The notes beneath the pieces were generated by a model. It was not told the origin of the DNA. It saw nothing but the letters and a program-made list of their open reading frames with translations, and ran no database searches. A program made the position numbers and the translations under genes. DNA of 64,000 bases from Marinomonas ostreistagni (GTDB taxonomy: Bacteria > Pseudomonadota > Gammaproteobacteria > Pseudomonadales > Marinomonadaceae), in contig NZ_JAEMUH010000006.1 of NCBI RefSeq assembly GCF_016461785.1, positions 62,001-126,000 of the forward strand, read 5' to 3'. Every line of letters starts with the position of its first letter. Positions within the stretch are counted from its first letter, which is position 1. Of this stretch, positions 56,519 to 64,000 are shown piece by piece.

Positions 56519-57790
56519 ATGCTAAACGTTCGTTCCGCTTTACCCATGACCAAACTCACTTGCGTCACTGCGCTGGTGCTAAGCAGCATGGGCATTGCGC
56601 AAGCTGCCGACACGCTGTCCATCGAAAGTTGGCGTAGCGATGATGCTAATATCTGGAATGATGTCATTATCCCTGCCTTTAATAAGAGCCATCCTGATAT
56701 TAAGGTGACTTTTGCACCCACTCCGCCAACGGAGTACAACTCAGCACTGCAAGCCAAGCTAAAAGCCGGCTCTGCAGGAGACTTGATTACTTGTCGCCCA
56801 TTCGATACGTCACTGGAGCTATACAAGCAAGGCTATCTCGCCAACCTTGAAGGTCTAGAAGGGCTAAAAGATTTTTCTGATGTGGCGAAAAGCGCATGGG
56901 TAACGGACGATGGCAAAGACCAATTCTGTTTTCCTGTGGCATCCGTTATTCACGGTTACGTCTACAACAAAGAGATCTTCGAAGAGCTAGAGTTAACCCC
57001 ACCGAAAACCCGCGCTGAGTTCTTTGAATTACTCGATACTATTAAGAGTGAAAGTCGTTACACGCCGCTGGCAATGGGTACAGCTGATCAATGGGAAGCC
57101 GCAACAATGGGCTTTCAGAACATTGGACCGAACTACTGGAAAGGCGAAGCGGGTCGTAAAGCCTTGCTGACCGGCGAAGCAAAACTCACCGATGCGCCGT
57201 ATGTGGACACTTGGAAAGAGCTAGCACAATGGAAGCCATATTTAGGTCGTGGCTTTGAAGCACAAAAATACTCCGACTCGCAAAACCTATTTACCCTAGG
57301 CCGTGCAGCGATTTACCCTGCTGGTTCCTGGGATATCCAAACTTTTAACACTCAAGCTGATTTTGAGTTTGGCGCTTTCCCACCACCGGTTCCTAAAGCG
57401 GGCGACACTTGTTATATCAGTGACCACACTGACATGGGTATCGGTATTAATGCTGGCTCAGACAATCAAGCCGCGGCCAAAGTATTCTTAAACTGGATGG
57501 CAAGCAAAGAGTTTGCAACCCTATATGCCAATGCCGTTCCGGGCTTCTTTCCACTGTCTAACGCCCCTGTGGAGCTAAAAGATCCAGTGGCTCAAGAATT
57601 TATGAGCTGGCGTAACCATTGCGAATCAACCATTCGTAACTCTTACCAGATTTTGTCTCGCGGTACACCAAACCTTGAGAATCAGCTTTGGAACGTGAGT
57701 GCTCAGGTCATTAACGGCACCATGACACCTGAACAAGCCGCTAAAGAAACACAGGACGGCTTAGAGCAGTGGTACAAACCTCAGCAATAA
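56519..57790 (+). CDS. sugar ABC transporter solute-binding protein
   Basis: The 423-residue protein has a signal peptide (residues 1-29, ending AQA) and the family 1 extracellular solute-binding layout (SIESWRSDDANIWNDVIIPAFNKSHPDIKVTF; PAGSWDIQTF; AAKVFLNWMASKEF). It is the periplasmic receptor of a CUT1-type importer. Its genes are divergent from nagBKA, so GlcNAc or chitooligosaccharides are the likely ligands. A second ATG nine codons in is possible. Confidence 0.9.
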   Translation: MLNVRSALPMTKLTCVTALVLSSMGIAQAADTLSIESWRSDDANIWNDVIIPAFNKSHPDIKVTFAPTPPTEYNSALQAKLKAGSAGDLITCRPFDTSLELYKQGYLANLEGLEGLKDFSDVAKSAWVTDDGKDQFCFPVASVIHGYVYNKEIFEELELTPPKTRAEFFELLDTIKSESRYTPLAMGTADQWEAATMGFQNIGPNYWKGEAGRKALLTGEAKLTDAPYVDTWKELAQWKPYLGRGFEAQKYSDSQNLFTLGRAAIYPAGSWDIQTFNTQADFEFGAFPPPVPKAGDTCYISDHTDMGIGINAGSDNQAAAKVFLNWMASKEFATLYANAVPGFFPLSNAPVELKDPVAQEFMSWRNHCESTIRNSYQILSRGTPNLENQLWNVSAQVINGTMTPEQAAKETQDGLEQWYKPQQ

Positions 57791-57811
57791 ACTAACCCAC
57801 CCTAACCCCTT

Positions 57812-57841
57812 CCAACCTACCCCTGCTAAAGGGGTGGTTGG
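57812..57841 (+). other. hairpin between the solute-binding and first permease genes
   Basis: CCAACC (57812-57817) and CCCCT (57820-57824) pair with AGGGG (57830-57834) and GGTTGG (57836-57841) around a 5-base loop. No T run follows; instead the ribosome binding site GGAGGAGG begins at the base of the stem. Such hairpins usually protect the upstream mRNA and hold down permease translation, which fits a binding protein needed in excess. Confidence 0.7.
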
Positions 57842-57853
57842 GAGGAGGTCAAG

Positions 57854-58813
57854 ATGCATTATATTTTGAGATACGTTATGACTTCATCCAACCAACATGA
57901 CGAGAAGAAGCCGTTTCCTTGGCACTTGGTGTTTTTCCTTGGTCCCGGCTTGTTAATCTACGTTGTTTTTAGTGTGTACCCTCTGCTCGATACCCTTTTC
58001 TTAAGCTTATACGATGAGCAAAACGGACAGAGCAGCTTTGTTGGTCTACAAAACTTTATTACGCTGATCACGGATGAAACTTGGTCACAGGCGTTTTGGA
58101 ATGCCTTGGTCAACAACTTCAAGTTTTTTGCAATACATATGTTGCTGCAAAACCCCATCGGCCTTATTTTGGCGGTATTGTTAAGCTCACCTAAGTTACG
58201 CTTATCCAGCACCTACCGGACTCTAATTTTCATGCCAACCATGCTATCAGTGGTGATTGTTGGCTTTGTTTGGCAGCTACTGTTGAGCCCGCTTTGGGGA
58301 ATTTCAGAAAATTTCCTTTACGATATTGGCCTTGGCCAGTACTTCGATGCGTGGTTGGGCAAAGAAGGCAGCGCGCTCATAACCTTAGGCTTTATTTCTG
58401 TATGGCAGTTCGTTGGCATCCCAATGATGCTGATCTATGCCACGTTGCTGAATATTCCAGACGACATTATCGATGCCAGCGTAGTCGATGGCGCAAATTC
58501 GTTCCAAACCTTCTGGCACATCAAACTACCGTTGATTTTGCCCACCATTGCCATGGTTTCAATCTTAACGTTTGTGGCGAATTTTAACGCTTTCGAGCTG
58601 ATCTATGCGGTAAAAGGTGCCCTCGCCGGACCAAACTTCTCCACCGACTTGATGGGAACCTTCTTTTACCGAACCTTCTTCGGCTTCCAGTTGCAACAAG
58701 GGAGCGCCTCCATGGGGGCCGCAGTGGCGACACTGATGTTTTTAATCATTCTTGTCGGCGTCATGTTGTTCTTGTTCTTCATCCAACGTCGCATTCAGCG
58801 ATTCCAGTTCTGA
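57854..58813 (+). CDS. sugar ABC transporter permease 1
   Basis: The 319-residue protein has six membrane segments and the MalF-like CUT1 pattern: FFLGPGLLIYVVFSVYPLLDTLFLSLYD near the start and the ATPase-contact EAA-like loop IIDASVVDGANSFQTFWHIKLPLI (about 211-234). A strong site GGAGGAGGT precedes the ATG at 57854; a second ATG (MTSSNQHD) is eight codons in. Confidence 0.92.
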   Translation: MHYILRYVMTSSNQHDEKKPFPWHLVFFLGPGLLIYVVFSVYPLLDTLFLSLYDEQNGQSSFVGLQNFITLITDETWSQAFWNALVNNFKFFAIHMLLQNPIGLILAVLLSSPKLRLSSTYRTLIFMPTMLSVVIVGFVWQLLLSPLWGISENFLYDIGLGQYFDAWLGKEGSALITLGFISVWQFVGIPMMLIYATLLNIPDDIIDASVVDGANSFQTFWHIKLPLILPTIAMVSILTFVANFNAFELIYAVKGALAGPNFSTDLMGTFFYRTFFGFQLQQGSASMGAAVATLMFLIILVGVMLFLFFIQRRIQRFQF

Positions 58814-58823
58814 GGACGTTTTT

Positions 58824-59687
58824 ATGAATTTGATTAATCGCTTTATGCCCTCGAACGGATATCGTCAATTACCAAAAAGCGTCACCGTTCATGCAGTGCT
58901 ACTGGCGTACACGGTTATCGCCTTGTTCCCTATTCTGGTTGTGGTGATCAACTCCTTTAAAGAGCGTCGCGCCATCTTTCGTGATCCACTCGGTTTACCG
59001 ACTCAGGATTCTTTTACCTTGATTGGATTTGAGCAAGTGCTGCAGCGCTCTGACTTTGGTCTGTACTCCTGGAATAGCTTGGTCGTAACCATCATTGCAG
59101 TGGGCTTGGTGCTATTGCTGGGCGCTATGGCTGCTTGGGCACTGACAGAATACAAGTTCAAAGGAAACCTGTTCATCACCTTCTTATTTGCCATGGGCAT
59201 CATGATCCCAATTCGCTTGGGAACGGTCAGTATCTTGGGATTGATGGTGAATCTAAACTTGGTCAACACCTTAACGGCTCTGGTGTTGGTGTACATCGCT
59301 CAAGGTTTGCCCTTGGCGGTGTATATCTTATCGGAGTTTGTGCGCACCATCCCCAAAGAGCTGACGGAAGCTGCTCGTTGTGATTCGGTTAGTGAGTACA
59401 AAATATTCTTTTGCATTATTTTGCCTTTGCTCAAACCCGCCATGGCAACGGTCGCCGTATTCACAATGATCCCTATTTGGAATGATTTGTGGTTCCCGCT
59501 GATCCTAGCACCGGGAGAGTCCACTCGCACCATTACCTTGGGCGTGCAGCAGTTTGTTGGCCAATACGTAACGGACTGGAACTCTGTTCTGTCGGCATTA
59601 ACTATGGCAATCGTCCCTGTGCTGATCCTATACACCATTTTTTCAAGACAATTGATCCGCGGGTTAACCAGCGGTGCGGTCAAGTAA
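58824..59687 (+). CDS. sugar ABC transporter permease 2
   Basis: This 287-residue MalG-like permease has six membrane segments and the contact loop ELTEAARCDSVSEYKIFFCIILPLLKPAMATV. AGGA lies upstream of the ATG at 58824 (MNLINRFM); the longer frame from 58752 runs inside permease 1. It starts 10 bp after permease 1 ends. Confidence 0.92.
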   Translation: MNLINRFMPSNGYRQLPKSVTVHAVLLAYTVIALFPILVVVINSFKERRAIFRDPLGLPTQDSFTLIGFEQVLQRSDFGLYSWNSLVVTIIAVGLVLLLGAMAAWALTEYKFKGNLFITFLFAMGIMIPIRLGTVSILGLMVNLNLVNTLTALVLVYIAQGLPLAVYILSEFVRTIPKELTEAARCDSVSEYKIFFCIILPLLKPAMATVAVFTMIPIWNDLWFPLILAPGESTRTITLGVQQFVGQYVTDWNSVLSALTMAIVPVLILYTIFSRQLIRGLTSGAVK

Positions 59688-59719
59688 TCATCTGAAATTG
59701 ACCGTCGGAGACCTAATTT

Positions 59720-60835
59720 ATGGCTAGTGTAAAACTGAATAATATTAAAAAGCGCTTTGGTAATGTTGATGTTCTTCACGGCATTGATCTGGATATCAAA
59801 GATGGCGAGTTTGTTGTACTGATCGGTGAATCAGGCTGTGGTAAATCTACCCTATTACGTCTGTTATCAGGCCTTGAAGACATTTCTGAAGGTGATCTCT
59901 ACATTGATGACGAGCGAGTTAACGGTCGTTCACCTGCTAAACGCGGCATTGCAATGGTGTTTCAATCCTACGCTTTGTACCCTCACATGAACGTGTTCAA
60001 GAACATGGCATTCGGGTTAAAGATTGCCGGCAAAGACAAACATCATGTGACTGAAAAAGTCATCGAAGCCGCGAAAAAACTTAAAATCGATCATCTGTTA
60101 GACCGCTTACCTCGGGAGCTGTCGGGCGGCCAGCGCCAACGAGTTGCCATTGGCCGTGCCATCGTGCGTGATCCTAAGGTGTTTCTGTTTGATGAGCCGC
60201 TATCAAATCTTGATGCGTCTCTTCGTGTTCAAACACGAGTCGAACTAGGCAAACTGCATCAAGAGCTGAAATCCACGGTTATTTACGTGACGCACGACCA
60301 AGTTGAAGCGATGACTCTAGGGGACAAAATCGTGGTAATGAATAAAGGTCGAGTGGAGCAAGTAGGCGCACCATTAGATCTATATCATCATCCAAAAACA
60401 CAGTTTGTTGCGGGCTTTATTGGATCACCGAAAATGAACTTTCTACCCGCAAAAATCCACCATGCAGATCCAGAAAACACTCAGCTTGTGTTAGAATCTG
60501 GCCGAATTATTCATGCATCTATCGACAGCTCAGCGCTACAGAAAGGCGATGCAGTTCAAATAGGTTTGCGACCTGAACATATGTCTTTGGACTGCACTGA
60601 CAACAGGTTTGAAGGCACGGTTACGTTACTCGAGCACCTTGGTGAATTGTCGTATTTGTATGTAGATATGGGTCAAGAGGGTGAATTGGTACTGAAAGTA
60701 GATGGTGATAACCATCACCAAGCGGGTGACCACATTCAGTTTGGTATCAAACCAACCCATTTATACCTTTTCGATAGAGATGGCAAAGCGTTAAACAGAG
60801 TCAATGCCCATCTGTCCCCTGCAACCCCCTTGTAG
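59720..60835 (+). CDS. sugar ABC transporter ATP-binding protein (UgpC/MalK type)
   Basis: The 371-residue ATPase energises the two permeases. Walker A GESGCGKST (about residues 36-44), signature LSGGQRQRVAIGRA (about 134), Walker B VFLFDEPLSNLD, and switch His THDQVEAMTLG are present. The C-terminal OB-like region (IGLRPEHMSL, ending THLYLFDRDG) marks the MalK/UgpC group, which may serve more than one importer. Confidence 0.95.
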   Translation: MASVKLNNIKKRFGNVDVLHGIDLDIKDGEFVVLIGESGCGKSTLLRLLSGLEDISEGDLYIDDERVNGRSPAKRGIAMVFQSYALYPHMNVFKNMAFGLKIAGKDKHHVTEKVIEAAKKLKIDHLLDRLPRELSGGQRQRVAIGRAIVRDPKVFLFDEPLSNLDASLRVQTRVELGKLHQELKSTVIYVTHDQVEAMTLGDKIVVMNKGRVEQVGAPLDLYHHPKTQFVAGFIGSPKMNFLPAKIHHADPENTQLVLESGRIIHASIDSSALQKGDAVQIGLRPEHMSLDCTDNRFEGTVTLLEHLGELSYLYVDMGQEGELVLKVDGDNHHQAGDHIQFGIKPTHLYLFDRDGKALNRVNAHLSPATPL

Positions 60836-60863
60836 AGAGACCTATGAGTACCCCAGTTTTACT

Positions 60864-60880
60864 ACGGATAATCTGTCCGT
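60864..60880. promoter_or_regulatory. candidate GntR operator
   Basis: ACGGATA-ATC-TGTCCGT is a 17-bp dyad with one mismatch, 13 bp before the GntR gene. It could be an autoregulatory site, but the same dyad is not seen in the nagB control region, so it is tentative. Confidence 0.3.
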
Positions 60881-60892
60881 TTAGGAATTAAC

Positions 60893-61648
60893 ATGAGCCG
60901 AAATCGGGTAAACGAGCTATTTGGTGAAGCAGACACCTTGAGAGAAAAGGGAATTCCTCTCTATATGCAGGTGAAAAAAGCAATTCAAGCATCCATATCA
61001 GCTGGACGTTTGTTAAGCGGAGACACTCTGCCACCAGAAAGGGATCTCGCTAAATATTTAGACGTATCACGGGTGACCGTTCGTCGCGCGATCGATGAGC
61101 TAGTGAAGGAAGACGTTCTCACACAGCGCCAAGGGGCCGGCACCTTTGTCAGTGAACGAGTTGAGCAACCACTCAACCACCTCCGTAGCTTTACTGAAGT
61201 CATGATGGCCCGTGGTAAAGAAATCACTTCTAAATGGTTAGATAGATCCATCGGTATGCCCCATGAGGATGAATGCAAGGCCTTGAAGCTAAACTCCGAG
61301 GACGAGGTGGTGCGCTTTTACCGACTTCGCTATGCCGATGGCAAACCCATGGCTCTGGAAATGGCGACTATCCCAAGCCGTTACATTGTGAACCCGTTTG
61401 CAATGGAAGGTTCTCTATATGATTTACTGGAGAAACAAGGCTGCCGACCGGTACGAGCGTTTCAACGCTTACGGGCCGTCAGTATCGACGCCCAAAGAGC
61501 CAATTTAATGGATATCCCTGAACTAAGCGCGGTCCTCTACATTGAGCGTACTGCGGTCACCCAAGACGGAACGCCTATTGAGTTCACTCGGTCTTGGTTC
61601 CCCGGCGATTCTTATGACTTCGTAGCTGAAATCCACAACACAGTTTAA
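60893..61648 (+). CDS. GntR/HutC-type regulator (NagR-like)
   Basis: The 251-residue protein has a GntR winged helix (IPLYMQVKKAIQASISAGRLLSGDTLPPERDLAKYLDVSRVTVRRAIDELVKEDVLTQRQGAGTFV, about 19-83) and a UTRA effector domain. The pattern matches NagR/DasR-like regulators that sense amino sugar phosphates. It is the last gene of the ABC string and most likely controls it and nagBKA. Confidence 0.9.
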   Translation: MSRNRVNELFGEADTLREKGIPLYMQVKKAIQASISAGRLLSGDTLPPERDLAKYLDVSRVTVRRAIDELVKEDVLTQRQGAGTFVSERVEQPLNHLRSFTEVMMARGKEITSKWLDRSIGMPHEDECKALKLNSEDEVVRFYRLRYADGKPMALEMATIPSRYIVNPFAMEGSLYDLLEKQGCRPVRAFQRLRAVSIDAQRANLMDIPELSAVLYIERTAVTQDGTPIEFTRSWFPGDSYDFVAEIHNTV

Positions 61649-61653
61649 GACCG

Positions 61654-61687
61654 AAAATCCCCGCTTGATTAACCAAGCGGGGATTTT
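61654..61687. terminator. bidirectional terminator after the GntR gene
   Basis: A perfect 14-bp stem (61654-61667 with 61674-61687) with a 6-base loop is flanked by A and T runs between two convergent genes. Confidence 0.95.
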
Positions 61688-61707
61688 TATTGGAAGCGCT
61701 TGTGGAA

Positions 61708-62703
61708 TTACACGAAATAGTAAGCTAATAGTGCTCCACACACTGCCATGAACACTGTTTCCCCAACAAGAATAAGCAATGGCGCCATGCCAACTTCTTT
61801 AAGTTTATTTAAGCGCGTACGCATACCAATTGCAGCAATGGCGAACACTAAACACCAACGAGAAAGATGTGCCAAAAATTCGATCACGATTTCAGGAATC
61901 CATCCCATGGTGTTCACAACCACTAAACCAATAAAAACCAATAGAAAAGGTGGTACTGGAAACTTTTTAGCAACGTTTTGACTCTGGCTTTTTCGCGCTA
62001 GCATTAGCGCTAAAACAAAGACAATGGGCGCAAGCATCGCTACACGAAACAGCTTTACCACCGTTGCATTATCACCAGTGTATTCAGAAACACCGTAGCT
62101 TGCGCCGACCACTTGGGCCACATCATGAATGGTTGCACCTAAAAAGAATCCTGTTTGACGTTCATCTAGGCCAATCCAATTGGCAATCATAGGATACACA
62201 ATCATGGCCGTGGTGCTCATGGCGGTAATCCCTACAATGGTAAAAACCACTGAACGATTTGTGTTGTCATTCTTAGGCAACACTGATGCGACAGCGGCAG
62301 TTGCCGATGCCCCACAAATCGCTACTGCGCAGCCAGCCAACAGTCCCATGTTTTCCGGTAACTTCAATAGCTTTCCGGCGACGACTCCAATCATAATTAC
62401 TGCTAACACCAATAATCCTGTACACAATAAGACAGGCCAACCAAAATCCGTCAGGGAGCTGATGGTGATTCTGGCTCCAAGTAGCGCCACTCCAGTACGC
62501 AGCAATGTGGATGCAGTAAACTCTAAACCGGAGCAGGTTTTCTCTTCGTCCGCCATAAAGTTAAAGCTCATGCCTAATAGCAATGCCATCAACATTACTG
62601 GTGCACCATAGTGTTCACTTAAAAAGGCCGCCGACAATCCCATCACTATAGCCAGCATGATGCCAGGAATTTTAGGCGCAAAAAGTCTCATTGGGTTATA
62701 CAT
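61708..62703 (-). CDS. YeiH/UPF0324-family putative sulfate exporter
   Basis: The 331-residue protein has about ten hydrophobic segments. Family stretches are PGIMLAIVMGLSAAFLSEHYGAPVMLMALLLGMSFNF near the start, LLRTGVALLGARIT, AVAICGASATAAVASVLPKNDN (about 128-150), GFFLGATIHDVAQVVGASY (about 185) and VKLFRVAMLAPIVFVLA. The family is annotated as putative sulfate or sulfite exporters. It lies 84 bp downstream of a TRAP binding protein, which suggests a link to organosulfonate use; this is inference. Confidence 0.88.
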   Translation of the reverse strand: MYNPMRLFAPKIPGIMLAIVMGLSAAFLSEHYGAPVMLMALLLGMSFNFMADEEKTCSGLEFTASTLLRTGVALLGARITISSLTDFGWPVLLCTGLLVLAVIMIGVVAGKLLKLPENMGLLAGCAVAICGASATAAVASVLPKNDNTNRSVVFTIVGITAMSTTAMIVYPMIANWIGLDERQTGFFLGATIHDVAQVVGASYGVSEYTGDNATVVKLFRVAMLAPIVFVLALMLARKSQSQNVAKKFPVPPFLLVFIGLVVVNTMGWIPEIVIEFLAHLSRWCLVFAIAAIGMRTRLNKLKEVGMAPLLILVGETVFMAVCGALLAYYFV

Positions 62704-62743
62704 GACGTACCCATTGTATAGATATATAGAGTGTTGTTTGGGA

Positions 62744-62767
62744 AAGAGGCGGCGAACACCGCCTCTT
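62744..62767 (-). terminator. hairpin between the TRAP and YeiH genes
   Basis: AAGAGGCGG (62744-62752) pairs perfectly with CCGCCTCTT (62759-62767) around a 6-base loop. The minus-strand tail is TTTCCC, so it may only attenuate read-through from dctP into the yeiH-like gene. Confidence 0.6.
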
Positions 62768-62787
62768 ATTTGAAGCGCTAAGCGAGC

Positions 62788-63858
62788 TTATTTCAGGTCT
62801 GCATCGTATTCAGAAGCAATTTTTTGCTCGGCTTCCTTAGCCGCATCGTTCAGCAGGTTGTACCATTTTTCACCGTCTTCAATGTTTTCTTGGAACCAAG
62901 TGTAAACAGGCTTAGCGGCTTCAGCGAACTGCTCTTTCTCTTCTGGAGATGGCACATACAACTCGCCACCTGCTTCAGCAAAGGCTTTGTAAGCGGCAAT
63001 GGATTTACGTTTTGGTGAAGCAAACGTGGCTTGCTGCAACGCAGAGAAGCCATCGACCACGACACGGCGTAACTCTTCTGGCATATCCATAAATACATCA
63101 TTATTCATATACCAAAGCGCTGACATGTAAGCGTGGCCATCAAGGGTCACGTACTTCAACCCAGCATCGGTGAACTTCATGCCCATGATGTCTGTGATAC
63201 CGTTTTTGGAGCCTTCAACCACGCCTGTTTGGAATGATGTAAACAGATCACCCCATGGAATCGGTGTTGGGCTAGCACCTAGTGAACGTACTAGCTCCTG
63301 CGGCAGGTCAGAAACGACCGTACGAATTTTTAGCCCTTCAAGGTCCTCTGGAGTTTTCACCGTATGCTGGGTGTTAGCAAAGTTGCGCCAGCCGCCAGTG
63401 TTACCAATCGTCATTAGACGAACTGTATCACCGGAGTCTTCCAGGATTTGGTTACGTAGTTCGCGGGTAAAGTCGCCAGTAAAGACTTCCTCTGCAACGC
63501 GGTCATCACGCAATACATACGGCAAGTCTAATACTTGAACGTAAGGGTACATTGCCGAAGCCCCACCAGATGTAGAGATGTAAATGTCCACAGAACCGTA
63601 TTCAACGGCTTCAAGACACTCGACACCATTACCACAAAGCTGAGTCCCCATGTAGATGTCTACGGCGATTTTGCCGTTTGAATGGGATTCTACGAAGTCT
63701 TTAAATACTACTAAGCCATCGTAGTCTTCATCGTTCTCGTTGGAGTTCGCCACAGCGCGCAGATTAAAATCCGCTGCCTGAGCTAGGCCACTTAACATGA
63801 CTCCAGCACCGATTAACGTCGCGGCAACTACACTATTTATTTTTGTTTTCGTGAACAT
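62788..63858 (-). CDS. TRAP transporter solute-binding protein (DctP family)
   Basis: The 356-residue protein has a signal peptide (about 1-28, ending AQA) and the DctP fold: the ligand-carboxylate Arg region LEGLKIRTVVSDLPQELVRSLGASPTPIPWGDLFTSFQTGVVEGSKNG (about 160-205), and LDLPYVLRDD. It captures an organic acid or sulfonate in the periplasm for the Na+-driven TRAP permease encoded just upstream on the same strand. Confidence 0.92.
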   Translation of the reverse strand: MFTKTKINSVVAATLIGAGVMLSGLAQAADFNLRAVANSNENDEDYDGLVVFKDFVESHSNGKIAVDIYMGTQLCGNGVECLEAVEYGSVDIYISTSGGASAMYPYVQVLDLPYVLRDDRVAEEVFTGDFTRELRNQILEDSGDTVRLMTIGNTGGWRNFANTQHTVKTPEDLEGLKIRTVVSDLPQELVRSLGASPTPIPWGDLFTSFQTGVVEGSKNGITDIMGMKFTDAGLKYVTLDGHAYMSALWYMNNDVFMDMPEELRRVVVDGFSALQQATFASPKRKSIAAYKAFAEAGGELYVPSPEEKEQFAEAAKPVYTWFQENIEDGEKWYNLLNDAAKEAEQKIASEYDADLK

Positions 63859-63897
63859 GTAACAGTCCTCATTAATGGTTTTGCTTTGCGTTTGCGC

Positions 63898-64000
63898 CTA
63901 TCCAGCTACTAAGCCAAGCAACCTTGGCAAAGTCATGGATAGAGATGGGAAAAAGGTAACTAAGAAGATCACTAAAACCTCTACCGCCAAAAATGGCAGA
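63898..64000 (-). CDS. TRAP transporter large permease DctM (C-terminal end, partial)
   Basis: The minus strand from the window edge reads LPFLAVEVLVIFLVTFFPSL then SMTLPRLLGLVAG and a TAG stop at 63898-63900. This is the usual end of DctM-type permeases. It is 39 bp upstream of dctP, so permease and binding protein are in one operon with dctP last. Confidence 0.85.
   Translation of the reverse strand, partial: LPFLAVEVLVIFLVTFFPSLSMTLPRLLGLVAG

Noticed and set aside
62180-62611. 143-codon plus-strand frame inside the YeiH-like gene
   Set aside because: It is antisense to a membrane protein gene; its Ala/Val/Thr-rich translation is what antisense of membrane segments gives.

Overview
The window looks like a chromosomal segment of a marine, Na+-dependent gammaproteobacterium, most likely Marinomonas or a close Oceanospirillales relative. 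This rests on gene content: a full Na+-translocating NADH:quinone reductase operon, CsiV downstream of Mfd, MsrPQ, a Rut pyrimidine operon, a TRAP transporter and a GlcNAc utilisation locus. No database search was possible. Most genes are ordinary metabolic genes. I see no rRNA, tRNA, CRISPR array, prophage or recognised defence island.

Layout. 1-7000 (minus): nqrABCDEF followed by the flavin transferase apbE and the start codon of a further gene, probably nqrM. 7380-11970 (plus): folX, mfd, csiV. 11985-15560: a small hypothetical gene, msrPQ, a zinc-ribbon protein, a CreA-like lipoprotein and a GH114-type glycosidase. 15650-20350: a cytosine-deaminase homologue with the active-site change seen in 5-methylcytosine deaminases, an MscS channel, and lldD with a divergent LysR gene. 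20350-28800: a Rut locus (rutABCDEF, an NCS1 permease, ydfG, ribB; divergent rutR) with a clear RutR-type operator. 28800-34340: small accessory genes and regulators (DUF2834, DinB, GNAT, MBL-fold, FtrA-like, PEBP, AraC). 34440-36280: a 587-residue, cysteine-free orphan protein behind a very good sigma-28 (FliA) promoter. 36310-44570: cold shock protein, exonuclease, YjiH-family transporter with paired TGTATATACA operators, RIO kinase, diguanylate cyclase, GH1 glucosidase, cupin, peroxiredoxin, DUF2442. 44646-49182: a block (LysR remnant, LysR, Rid, PhzF, Rid, gate-domain transporter) bounded by a 20-bp inverted repeat. 49200-49525: an array of REP-like hairpin repeats. 49667-53390: an isolated trpBA pair, a LysR gene broken by an in-frame TGA, and a LysE-type exporter. 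53470-61690: nagA-nagK-nagB divergent from a CUT1 sugar ABC transporter and a GntR/UTRA regulator. 61700-64000: a YeiH/UPF0324 exporter, a TRAP solute-binding protein and the end of a TRAP permease.

How parts fit together. The deaminase near 16 kb would turn cytosine or 5-methylcytosine into uracil or thymine, which the Rut pathway can open and degrade. The Rut enzymes need FMN, and ribB in the same gene string supplies a riboflavin precursor. ABC-imported GlcNAc would be phosphorylated, deacetylated and deaminated to fructose 6-phosphate by NagK, NagA and NagB. The two best leads for new biology are the sigma-28-driven orphan protein and the inverted-repeat-bounded Rid/PhzF/transporter block.
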